Below are positions 1-8,488 of a DNA stretch of 20,190 nt, piece by piece. Source of the stretch: Novosphingobium sp. UBA6722 (GTDB lineage Bacteria; Pseudomonadota; Alphaproteobacteria; Sphingomonadales; Sphingomonadaceae); assembly GCA_002454125.1 (NCBI GenBank), contig DKII01000112.1:1-20190 (forward strand), in the 5' to 3' direction. Below the pieces are notes generated by a model. The model did not search any database. It had not been told where the DNA came from and saw only the letters and a list, made by a program, of their open reading frames with translations. Each line of letters starts with the position of its first letter. Position 1 is the stretch's first letter. Both the position numbers and the translations under genes were made by a program.

Positions 1-1035
<1,035 letters not shown>

Positions 1036-1047
1036 GATATTGCTTCC

Positions 1048-3873
1048 TCAGGCTTTCTTTTGCCGGCGGATTTCGGAGCGGACCGAGGTGCCCAGCGCAT
1101 GGCCAATCAGGGCACCCTGTTCGCTGGCGTGGCGGCTGGCGAGGCCCGTGGCGGGCGAGGCGCTGGCGGTGCGGCCGGCATAGCGGGCGCGGGCCACCTT
1201 GCTCTTGGCCGCAGCCAGGGCTTCCTCGATCAGCGGTTCGACAAAGAACCACGAACCGTTGTTGCGCGGCTCTTCCTGGCACCAGACCACTTCTTCCAGG
1301 TTCTTCATCCGCGACAGGCGCAGGGCCAGCGGCTCACCCGGGAAGGGATAGAGCTGCTCCAGCCGGATGATCTGGGTATCGGTGATCCCGGCGGCATCGC
1401 GGGCTTCCATCAGGTCATAGGCGACCTTGCCCGAGCACAGGATGACCTTGCGGGTCTTCGCGTCCTCGGCGCCGTTGATGTCGGACAGGATCCGCATGAA
1501 GTGGCCTTCGCCCACAAAGTCGCTCGCCGTGCTCTTGGCCAGCGGGTGGCGCAGCAGCGACTTGGGCGTCATGATGATCAGCGGCTTGCGGAAGCCGCGA
1601 TGCATCTGCCGGCGCAGCACGTGGAAGTAGTTGGCCGGTGTGGTGATGTTGCAGACCTGGATGTTGTCCTGCGCGCAAAGCTGCAGGAACCGCTCAAGCC
1701 GGGCCGAGGAGTGTTCCGGACCCTGGCCTTCGTAGCCGTGCGGCAGCAGCATGACGAGGCCGTTGGCGCGCAGCCACTTCGATTCCGAAGAGGCAACGTA
1801 CTGGTCAATCATGATCTGCGCGCCGTTGGCGAAATCGCCGAACTGCGCTTCCCACAGCACCAGGGTCTTGGGATCGGCACTGGCATAGCCGTATTCGAAG
1901 CCGAGCACGCCGTATTCGCTCAAGGGGCTGTCATGCACCTCGAACTTGCCGTGCGGCACGGTCGAAAGCGGCACGTACTTGTGCTCATCGGTCTGATCGA
2001 CCCAGACCGCGTGACGCTGGCTGAAGGTGCCGCGACCCGAATCCTGGCCCGACAGGCGGATGTTGTAGCCTTCCGAGGCGAGGCTGCCAAAGGCCAGCGC
2101 CTCACCGGTCGCCCAGTCGAAGCCGGTGCCGGTGGTGAACATCTCGCGCTTGGCATCAAGCACGCGGGCCAGCGTCTTGTGGATCGTTAGCCCTTCGGGA
2201 ACCGTGGTCAGCGTGCGGCCCAGGCTATCGAAGAGCTTCTGCTCGATCCCCGTCGCCACGTTGCGGCGCGCGGTTTCCGGATCGGCCGGCTTGTTAAGCC
2301 CGGTCCAGCGCCCGGCGAACCAGTCCGCCTCGTTGGCCTTGTAGCCCTTCGATGCGTCGAACTCCTGTTCGAGCACTTGGGTAAAGCGCATCTCGTTCTC
2401 GCCGGCCCAGTCCTTGTCGATCACGCCCTGGCTGACCAGACGGTCGGCATAGAGCTTCGACACGCCCGGGTGCTGGCGGATCTTCTGATACATCAGCGGC
2501 TGGGTGAAGCCCGGCTCATCGCCTTCGTTGTGGCCGAAGCGGCGATAGCACCACATGTCGACCACGATGTCGCGGCCGAAGGTCTGGCGGTAATCGATCG
2601 CCAGCTTGCAGGCGAAGGTCACGGCTTCGGGATCATCGCCATTGACGTGCAGGATCGGCGCCTGGACGCCCTTGGCAACGTCCGAAGGGTAGGGCGAGCC
2701 GCGCGAGAACTGCGGGCTGGTGGTGAAGCCGATCTGGTTGTTGATGATGAAGTGGATGCAGCCGCCGGTGTTGTAACCCTTCACGCCCGAGAAGCCGAAG
2801 CATTCCCAGACAATGCCCTGGCCGGCAAAGGCGGCGTCGCCGTGGATCAGCACCGGCAGGACCTGCTTGTGCTTGTCCTTGCCAATATCGTCGCGGAACG
2901 CCTGCTGGGCGCGGACCTTGCCGAGCACGACGGGGTCAACCGTTTCAAGGTGCGACGGGTTCGGCACCAGGCTCATGTGCACCTTGATCCCGTCGAACTC
3001 GCGGTCGGTGCTGGTGCCAAGGTGATACTTCACGTCGCCCGATCCGCCGACGTCTTCCGGGTTGGCCGTGCCGCCCGAGAATTCGTGGAAGATCACGCGG
3101 TACGGCTTGGCCATCACGTTGGCGAGCACGTTGAGGCGGCCGCGGTGGGCCATGCCATAGACGATCTCGCGCACGCCGCGGCTGCCGCCGTACTTGATCA
3201 CGGCTTCCAGCGCCGGGATCATCGATTCCCCGCCGTCCAGGCCAAAGCGCTTGGTGCCGACGTACTTCTTGCCGAGGAACTTCTCGTACTGCTCACCGCG
3301 GATCACGGCTGCCAGGATCGCCTTCTTGCCTTCGGGGGTGAAGTCGATCGACTTGTCGCCGCCTTCGATGCGTTCCTGGATGAAGCGGCGCTCCTCCACG
3401 TCGGCGATGTGCATGTATTCGAAGCCGACCTTGCCGCAGTAATTGCGCTTCAGGATCTCGACCAGCTCGCGCACCGTCGCCCATTCGAGGCCCAGCGTGC
3501 CGCCGAGGTAAACCTTGCGATCCAGCGCAGCGCCCGAAAAGCCGTGGTAGGCCGGATCAAGGTCGGCCGGCAGGTTCTGGTGGCTGAGGCCCAGCGGATC
3601 GAGATCGGCGCCGAGGTGGCCGCGCACGCGGTAGGTGCGCACCAGCATCATCGCGCGGATCGAATCCGCCGCGGCTTCCTCGATCGCGCGCGGATCCATC
3701 GCCGCGCCGGCCTTGGCCGCAGCGGCCTTGATCGCCACCTGCATTGCAGTGGGATCGAGCGCTTGAGTCAGGTCATCCTCGGCCGCGCCGCCAACCTGCG
3801 GCCAGTTCGAGCGTGCCCACGACGGCCCCGGCTGGGGGTCGTCGGGCAGAAAATCGTGCAGTTCGTTACCCAT
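1048..3873 (-). CDS. sucA: 2-oxoglutarate dehydrogenase E1 component
   Basis: Thiamine-diphosphate-dependent E1 subunit that decarboxylates 2-oxoglutarate and passes the succinyl group to the lipoyl arm of SucB. It has 941 residues, the normal length for this family. Visible signatures are the N-terminal E2-interacting segment (MGNELHDFL), the E1 block MAHRGRLNVLANVM (about 241-254), the ThDP/Mg region HGDAAFAGQG (344-353) followed by INNQIGFTT, and HNEGDEPGFTQP (448-459). The transketolase-like C-terminal half contains VLWEAQFGDFANGAQIMIDQ and SSARLERFLQL. All of these read through without a break. It lies 12 bases before sucB, and its start is separated from sucD by a 69-base gap holding a stem-loop. 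The ATG at 3873 gives the expected N-terminus; its ribosome-binding site is only moderate (AGGATGG). Confidence 0.98.
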   Translation of the reverse strand: MGNELHDFLPDDPQPGPSWARSNWPQVGGAAEDDLTQALDPTAMQVAIKAAAAKAGAAMDPRAIEEAAADSIRAMMLVRTYRVRGHLGADLDPLGLSHQNLPADLDPAYHGFSGAALDRKVYLGGTLGLEWATVRELVEILKRNYCGKVGFEYMHIADVEERRFIQERIEGGDKSIDFTPEGKKAILAAVIRGEQYEKFLGKKYVGTKRFGLDGGESMIPALEAVIKYGGSRGVREIVYGMAHRGRLNVLANVMAKPYRVIFHEFSGGTANPEDVGGSGDVKYHLGTSTDREFDGIKVHMSLVPNPSHLETVDPVVLGKVRAQQAFRDDIGKDKHKQVLPVLIHGDAAFAGQGIVWECFGFSGVKGYNTGGCIHFIINNQIGFTTSPQFSRGSPYPSDVAKGVQAPILHVNGDDPEAVTFACKLAIDYRQTFGRDIVVDMWCYRRFGHNEGDEPGFTQPLMYQKIRQHPGVSKLYADRLVSQGVIDKDWAGENEMRFTQVLEQEFDASKGYKANEADWFAGRWTGLNKPADPETARRNVATGIEQKLFDSLGRTLTTVPEGLTIHKTLARVLDAKREMFTTGTGFDWATGEALAFGSLASEGYNIRLSGQDSGRGTFSQRHAVWVDQTDEHKYVPLSTVPHGKFEVHDSPLSEYGVLGFEYGYASADPKTLVLWEAQFGDFANGAQIMIDQYVASSESKWLRANGLVMLLPHGYEGQGPEHSSARLERFLQLCAQDNIQVCNITTPANYFHVLRRQMHRGFRKPLIIMTPKSLLRHPLAKSTASDFVGEGHFMRILSDINGAEDAKTRKVILCSGKVAYDLMEARDAAGITDTQIIRLEQLYPFPGEPLALRLSRMKNLEEVVWCQEEPRNNGSWFFVEPLIEEALAAAKSKVARARYAGRTASASPATGLASRHASEQGALIGHALGTSVRSEIRRQKKA

Positions 3874-3894
3874 GGTGGTCCATCCTGGGGAGGA

Positions 3895-3935
3895 GGGGTT
3901 GCAGACCGGACGCCCAAGGGCCTCCGCGCAACCCC
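3895..3935 (-). other. Stem-loop between sucD and sucA
   Basis: In the 69-base gap between the sucD stop and the sucA start, GGGGTTGC (3895-3902) is complementary to GCAACCCC (3928-3935). Inside, CGGA (3907-3910) pairs with TCCG (3923-3926) and GCCC (3912-3915) with GGGC (3918-3921). There is no run of T after it, so it does not look like an intrinsic terminator. It would form in the operon mRNA about 20 bases before the sucA start. Its role is inference: an mRNA stability or processing element, or a partial attenuator that sets the sucD:sucA ratio. Confidence 0.55.
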
Positions 3936-3942
3936 CTAGGGA

Positions 3943-4833
3943 TCAGGCCAGTTCCTTGAGCACTTCGGCGAGCGTTTCGCCGAGCAGGCTGGGCGAGTTC
4001 GAGACGCGGATGCCAGCGGCTTCCATCGCCGCGATCTTGCTTTCCGCATCGCCCTTGCCGCCCGAGACGATCGCCCCGGCGTGGCCCATGCGGCGGCCCG
4101 GAGGCGCCGTGCGCCCGGCGATGAAGCCGGCCATCGGCTTCTTGCGGCCGCGCTTGGCCTCGTCGATCAGGAACTGGGCGGCCTGTTCTTCCGCGTCGCC
4201 GCCGATTTCGCCGATCATGATGATCGACTTGGTCTCGTCGTCGGCCAGGAACAGTTCCAGCACGTCGATGAAGTTGGTGCCGTTGACCGGGTCACCGCCG
4301 ATGCCCACCGCGGTGGTCTGACCCAGGCCGATGTTGGTGGTCTGGAACACGGCTTCATAGGTCAGGGTGCCCGAGCGGCTGACAACGCCGACCGAACCCT
4401 TCTTGAAGATCGAGCCGGGCATGATGCCGATCTTGCACTCATCCGGGGTCAGCACGCCGGGGCAGTTCGGGCCGATCAGACGCGACTTGCTACCCGACAG
4501 GGCGCGCTTCAAGCGAACCATGTCGAGGACCGGGATACCCTCGGTGATGCAGACGATCAGCGGGATTTCGGCGTCGATCGCTTCCAGGATCGCGTCGGCC
4601 GCGCCCGGCGGCGGCACGTAGATGCACGAAGCGGTCGCGCCGGTTGCGGCCTTGGCTTCATGCACGGTGTCATACTGCGGCAGGCCGATGTGGGTGGTGC
4701 CGCCCTTGCCGGGGGTCACGCCCGCAACCATCTGCGTGCCATAGGCCAGCGCCTGTTCGGTGTGGAAGGTACCGGTGGCGCCAGTCATCCCCTGGGTGAT
4801 GACCTTGGTGTTCTTGTTGATGAGGATGGACAT
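3943..4833 (-). CDS. sucD: Succinate-CoA ligase, alpha subunit
   Basis: Alpha subunit of succinyl-CoA synthetase, which converts succinyl-CoA to succinate with formation of ATP or GTP. It has 296 residues, full length for the family. The CoA-binding Rossmann start QGMTGATGTFHTEQA (about 14-28) is present, then PPPGAADAI (74-82), the GPNCPG motif (121-126), and the phosphorylated active-site histidine H251 in GRRMGHAGAIVSGGKG. The ATG at 4833 has GGGAGAG a suitable distance upstream. The gene lies 27 bases downstream of mdh. Its obligate partner sucC is not in this cluster and must be elsewhere in the genome for the enzyme to work. Confidence 0.97.
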   Translation of the reverse strand: MSILINKNTKVITQGMTGATGTFHTEQALAYGTQMVAGVTPGKGGTTHIGLPQYDTVHEAKAATGATASCIYVPPPGAADAILEAIDAEIPLIVCITEGIPVLDMVRLKRALSGSKSRLIGPNCPGVLTPDECKIGIMPGSIFKKGSVGVVSRSGTLTYEAVFQTTNIGLGQTTAVGIGGDPVNGTNFIDVLELFLADDETKSIIMIGEIGGDAEEQAAQFLIDEAKRGRKKPMAGFIAGRTAPPGRRMGHAGAIVSGGKGDAESKIAAMEAAGIRVSNSPSLLGETLAEVLKELA

Positions 4834-4860
4834 GGAATTAGCTCTCCCGGGGAGTTGTTC

Positions 4861-5823
4861 TTAAGCCAGCGACGGCTCGATCGCCTTGCAGGCGACCAGC
4901 AGTTCCTTGACCGCATCGACCGAGACCTGGAAGTTGGCCTTGGCTTCGTCGTCGAGGGCGATTTCGATCACTTCCTCGGCGCCGTTCGCACCGATCACCA
5001 CCGGCACGCCGACATAGAGGCCATCGAGGCCATACTTGCCGTCAACATGGACCGCGCAGGGCAGGATGCGCTTCTGGTCACCCAGATAGGCTTCGGCCAT
5101 GGCGATGGCGCTGGTGGCCGGGGCGTAATAGGCCGAGCCGGTCTTGAGCAGGCCGACAATCTCACCGCCGCCCGAACGGGTGCGGGCGACGATCGCGTCG
5201 AGGCGTTCCTTGGTCGACTTGCCCATCTTGACCAGGTCGGTGACGGGAATGCCGCTGATGGTCGAATACTCGAGCACCGGCACCATGGTATCGCCGTGGC
5301 CGCCCAGCACGAAGGCGTTCACGTCCTTTACCGAGACGCCGAATTCCCAGGCGAGGAAGGTGGCGAAGCGGGCCGAATCGAGCACGCCGGCCATGCCGAC
5401 GACCTTGTTGGCGGGGAGCCCCGAAAATTCGCGCAGCGCCCAGACCATCGCGTCGAGCGGATTGGTGATGCAGATCACGAAGGCGTCGGGGGCGTGGTTC
5501 TTGATGCCTTCGCCGACCGACTTCATCACGCCGAGGTTGATGCCCAGCAGGTCATCGCGGCTCATGCCCGGCTTGCGCGGCACGCCGGCGGTGACGATCA
5601 CCACATCTGCGCCGGCGATGTCGGCATAGTCGTTGGTGCCCTTGATATTGGCGTCAAAGCCTTCGATCGGGCCGCACTGGGCCAGATCGAGCGCCTTGCC
5701 CTGGGGCATGCCTTCGGCGATGTCGAACAGGACGATGTCGCCCATTTCCTTCTTCGCGGCGAGGTGCGCGAGGGTGCCACCGATCATGCCGGCGCCAATG
5801 AGGGCGATCTTCTTGCGAGCCAT
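4861..5823 (-). CDS. mdh: Malate dehydrogenase (NAD-dependent, LDH-like type)
   Basis: Oxidises malate to oxaloacetate with NAD+; a cytoplasmic citric-acid-cycle enzyme. It has 320 residues from the ATG at 5823, matching the usual length of the lactate-dehydrogenase-like malate dehydrogenases. Visible motifs are the dinucleotide-binding GAGMIGGT (10-17), the acidic D34 in VLFDI that favours NAD, the substrate loop VPRKPGMSRDD (81-91), ITNPLDAMVW (119-128), the catalytic D149/R152 in LDSARF, and the active-site H176 in GGHGDTMVP. The frame is open further upstream, but those residues are unlike the family and MARKKIALIG is a classic start. The ribosome-binding site is weak (AAGGA, 11 bases away). 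It is the first gene of the visible citric-acid-cycle operon. Confidence 0.97.
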   Translation of the reverse strand: MARKKIALIGAGMIGGTLAHLAAKKEMGDIVLFDIAEGMPQGKALDLAQCGPIEGFDANIKGTNDYADIAGADVVIVTAGVPRKPGMSRDDLLGINLGVMKSVGEGIKNHAPDAFVICITNPLDAMVWALREFSGLPANKVVGMAGVLDSARFATFLAWEFGVSVKDVNAFVLGGHGDTMVPVLEYSTISGIPVTDLVKMGKSTKERLDAIVARTRSGGGEIVGLLKTGSAYYAPATSAIAMAEAYLGDQKRILPCAVHVDGKYGLDGLYVGVPVVIGANGAEEVIEIALDDEAKANFQVSVDAVKELLVACKAIEPSLA

Positions 5824-6056
5824 AATGAGACCAGTCCTTGTCCGTATTCGCGGGATCAGCATCTGGCGTTCGGAACGGCCCCTGCCATCCCGCAAGGCGC
5901 AAGGGGGCCGACCGGCGGGTAGGGGTGCCCTAAGCCGGTGAAATCGCGATTGCAAGGCTGGAAAAAGTGCTAGCGGCAAATATCTTTGCGAATGCTTCGC
6001 AATTGCATTTGTCTAGGCAAATGCCCGTGCCGTAACGGCAGGATCGGTCTGGCGGC
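5824..6056. promoter_or_regulatory. Intergenic region with two adjacent palindromes upstream of mdh
   Basis: This 233-base gap lies between the end of the GGDEF-EAL gene and the start of mdh, both on the minus strand, so it should hold the mdh operon promoter and any terminator of the upstream gene. It contains a perfect palindrome TTGCGAA-TGC-TTCGCAA at 5986-6002 and a perfect inverted repeat GCATTTG-TCTAGG-CAAATGC at 6005-6024, followed by a short hairpin TGCCG-TAA-CGGCA at 6028-6040. No T-run follows any of them. They may be operators, or structures at the 3' end of the upstream transcript. I could not fix the -35/-10 boxes. Confidence 0.45.
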
Positions 6057-7958
6057 TTAACCCGTGGCGCGCTGGGGTTCGAACTTTTCGCGTTCCTGGG
6101 CGATCAGCATCGCGGCCAGGTAATCGGGCACGGCGCGGCTGAAGTAATAGCCCTGGCCCAGGGTACAACCCGCCGCCTTGACCGCTTCGACCTGTTCGAC
6201 CGTCTCCAGGCCTTCGGCGACGATCGCCATGTTGAGCGTGGAGGCCATGCCGGAGACGGCGCGGATGATCGCATCGCTCTTCTTGCCGGCCTGCGGGCCC
6301 GAGACGAAGCTGCGATCGACCTTGATCTTCCCGAACGGATACTTGTTGAGATAGCCGAGCGAGGAATAGCCGGTGCCGAAATCGTCGAGCGCAAAGCGAA
6401 CCCCGGCAGCCGACAGTTCGGCAATGAAGTCCTCGGTCTGCTGCGAATGGTCGAGCAGGACGGTTTCGGTGATTTCCAGTTCCAGCCGCCGCGGGTCAAG
6501 CTTGGCTTCGCGCAGTGCGTTGAGGATGCCCAGCGCCGCGCCGGGGGCCTTGATCTGCAGCGGCGAAAGGTTGACCGCAACGGTGATGTCTTCCGGCCAG
6601 GTGGCCGCCGCCTTGGCGGCCTGGGCGGTGATCCAGTTGCCCAGCGTGATGATCGCGCCGGTTTCCTCGGCCACCGGGATGAATTCGTCGGGCCGCAGTT
6701 CGCCCTTTTCCGGGTGGAACCAGCGCACCAGCGCCTCGAACGCCTTGATCCGGCCGGTCGAAAGATCGACGATCGGCTGGAAGAAGATCGACAACTCGTC
6801 ACGCTGGACGGCAACGCGCAGCTCCGCCTCGATCTCGCGGCGGCGCACCAGGTCGCGGCTCATTGAGCTGTCATAGAAGCTGGCCTGGTTCCGGCCGTTG
6901 ACCTTGGCATGATAGAGCGCAAGGTCCGCGCCCAGCATCACGCTTTCCAGATCCTCGCCATCGTCGGGCATCAGCGCCACGCCCATCGAGCAGGAAATTT
7001 TCAGCCGGTCGTTCTCCAGCCGCATCGGCCGGGTGATCTCGCCCAGCACGGCGAGGGCGATGGTTTCCACCTCGCGGCGGTCCTTGACGTCGCAGGCCAT
7101 GATGAATTCGTCGCCGCCGAAGCGGCCGATTACGGCATCGCCCTTGGCCTGGCTGCGCAGACGCTGGGCCACTTCGGTCAAAACTCGGTCACCAACCTGG
7201 TGGCCGAGCACGTCGTTGACTTCCTTGAACCGGTCCAGATCACACCAGAACAGCGCCAGCTTGGGCGCCGCGCGCGGGCGTGAGAGGTGTTCAACCAGGT
7301 AGTGGTTGAGGCCGGCGCGGTTATGCAGGCCTGTCACCACGTCGGTGCGGGCCAGGTGCTGCATCTTTTCGGCGAGGCGGGCGCTGGTTTCAGCCGCCGC
7401 GATCGAATCGCGCAGCGTGCGGAAGATCTGCAGCGAGATCGAGACCATGCCGGCAAAGCAGATCACGATCGCCGCGGCGAGGGTGCGGGCGGCGGCATCG
7501 CCGGTCAGCCACAGGGCCACGCAGATCGGGGTGAAGGTCAGCACCATGCCCGCGACCGAGATGATCGGGCGCCCGGCGTTGCGCGTCGCCATGCCGCCGG
7601 CATAGCCGATCGCGTAACAGGCCATCAGCATCTGCGCGATCAGCGGGATGTTGTAGGCAATGGTCAGTGCGGTGAAGATCCCGACCGTCGCGGTATAGCT
7701 GAAGGCGCCCAGTTCGTAGAGCAGTTCCAGCCGCTTGGTATCGCGCACTTTCAGGCGGGGCAGGCCAACCGCCATGACCACGCGGGTCACGCCAATGGCT
7801 GAAAGCAGCAGCGCGACCTGCCAGATCAGCGTGCTGCCGGCATAGGCGGCGGCAACCAGGGCCGCGATGATGCCGTTGGCGGCACCGGCGGTCAGCGAGC
7901 CGAGCGTCCGCCGGACACGATCGTCCAGCGCGTTGGTTCGGAACAGTACCCGCAGCAA
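6057..7958 (-). CDS. Membrane-anchored GGDEF-EAL cyclic-di-GMP signalling protein
   Basis: A 633-residue protein predicted to make and/or break cyclic di-GMP. The N-terminal ~180 residues hold about five to six hydrophobic segments (for example 28-40, 45-66, 90-101, 105-122, 132-152 and 158-176) with no recognised sensor domain. A linker leads to the GGDEF domain, whose motif GGDEF is intact at 281-285; the usual RxxD inhibitory site upstream of it is absent (KGDA instead). The EAL domain has the motif EAL (408-410), AVNLSP, LELEITET, DDFGTGYSS (from 525), KIKVDRSF, AEGLET and QGYYFSRA, so the phosphodiesterase residues look complete. The start is TTG at 7958, the only standard start codon available in this frame before an upstream stop, and it has only a poor ribosome-binding site. 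Substrate direction is not decidable from sequence. Confidence 0.9.
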   Translation of the reverse strand: MLRVLFRTNALDDRVRRTLGSLTAGAANGIIAALVAAAYAGSTLIWQVALLLSAIGVTRVVMAVGLPRLKVRDTKRLELLYELGAFSYTATVGIFTALTIAYNIPLIAQMLMACYAIGYAGGMATRNAGRPIISVAGMVLTFTPICVALWLTGDAAARTLAAAIVICFAGMVSISLQIFRTLRDSIAAAETSARLAEKMQHLARTDVVTGLHNRAGLNHYLVEHLSRPRAAPKLALFWCDLDRFKEVNDVLGHQVGDRVLTEVAQRLRSQAKGDAVIGRFGGDEFIMACDVKDRREVETIALAVLGEITRPMRLENDRLKISCSMGVALMPDDGEDLESVMLGADLALYHAKVNGRNQASFYDSSMSRDLVRRREIEAELRVAVQRDELSIFFQPIVDLSTGRIKAFEALVRWFHPEKGELRPDEFIPVAEETGAIITLGNWITAQAAKAAATWPEDITVAVNLSPLQIKAPGAALGILNALREAKLDPRRLELEITETVLLDHSQQTEDFIAELSAAGVRFALDDFGTGYSSLGYLNKYPFGKIKVDRSFVSGPQAGKKSDAIIRAVSGMASTLNMAIVAEGLETVEQVEAVKAAGCTLGQGYYFSRAVPDYLAAMLIAQEREKFEPQRATG

Positions 7959-8057
7959 GGTTCGCCAGCGCCTGATTTCTCGCTCCCTTCGTAACCTGTG
8001 CGGCCTAACGCAGAGAGATCACCGATTGGTTAACGCGGTGGTTACCCTGCGCCGAAG

Positions 8058-8366
8058 TCAATCGTTACCCGCTTCAACCCGGGTCGCGAGCACGCTCGCC
8101 ATCCGGCGGTCGAGCGTCCGGCAGATCCCCAGCCAGTGCAGGTAACCCTGCCGATCGCCGCGGAAAAACGCCTGCTCGGCGTTCTGCCGGGCGACCGTTG
8201 CAGCCCCCAGGCCATGTTCGGCAAAATGCTTGAGCGCCGCGCGCAGTTCCGCGCTGTGGCCAAGATCGCCATTGTCATTGGCAGCGCGCCCGATGATCCG
8301 GTTGCGACGCGCGGGATTGACCAACGCGGCAAGCGGGGAACGGGCAGCGGCGAAGTGGATCGGCAT
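8058..8366 (-). CDS. Small hypothetical protein, 102 residues
   Basis: Starts MPIHFAAARSPLAALVNP, contains RAANDNGDLGHSAELRAALKHFAEHGLG and ends in a helical stretch GYLHWLGICRTLDRRMASVLA. It has an ATG with AAGG six bases upstream. There is no signal peptide or membrane segment, and it is probably a mostly helical cytoplasmic protein. I recall similar small proteins from sphingomonads, without known function; that is memory, not a search. It lies between the cell wall hydrolase and the GGDEF-EAL gene on the same strand, with 122- and 99-base gaps, so it may be transcribed alone. An overlapping opposite-strand frame is less convincing because its residues are dominated by Arg/Gly/Ala without a pattern. 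Confidence 0.7.
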   Translation of the reverse strand: MPIHFAAARSPLAALVNPARRNRIIGRAANDNGDLGHSAELRAALKHFAEHGLGAATVARQNAEQAFFRGDRQGYLHWLGICRTLDRRMASVLATRVEAGND

Positions 8367-8488
8367 GATATACCTTGGCTTGTGGCGACGTTGCCGGAGC
8401 CATAGCCAGGGGGCCGCTAAGGCTTCGTGCGGAACTATGGTTGCTGAAGCTTAACCAAGCCGCTCGGGACGGCACCGGTTCCCTTGGG

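Noticed and set aside
2377..3939. Long plus-strand open frame (520 codons) opposite sucA, and a 376-codon one at 1060-2190
   Set aside because: They mirror the codon structure of sucA on the other strand, are very rich in Asp/Ala/His/Gly without domains, and overlap an unmistakable gene.
4081..5922. 613-codon plus-strand open frame opposite sucD and mdh
   Set aside because: It spans two certain genes and their gap; the open frame is a result of high GC content and shows no family motif.
8029..8047. TTAA-N8-TTAC as a CtrA site before the GGDEF-EAL gene
   Set aside because: The spacing is eight instead of seven and the second half-site is imperfect; TTAA-GCGG-TTAA at 9743-9754 also fails on spacing.
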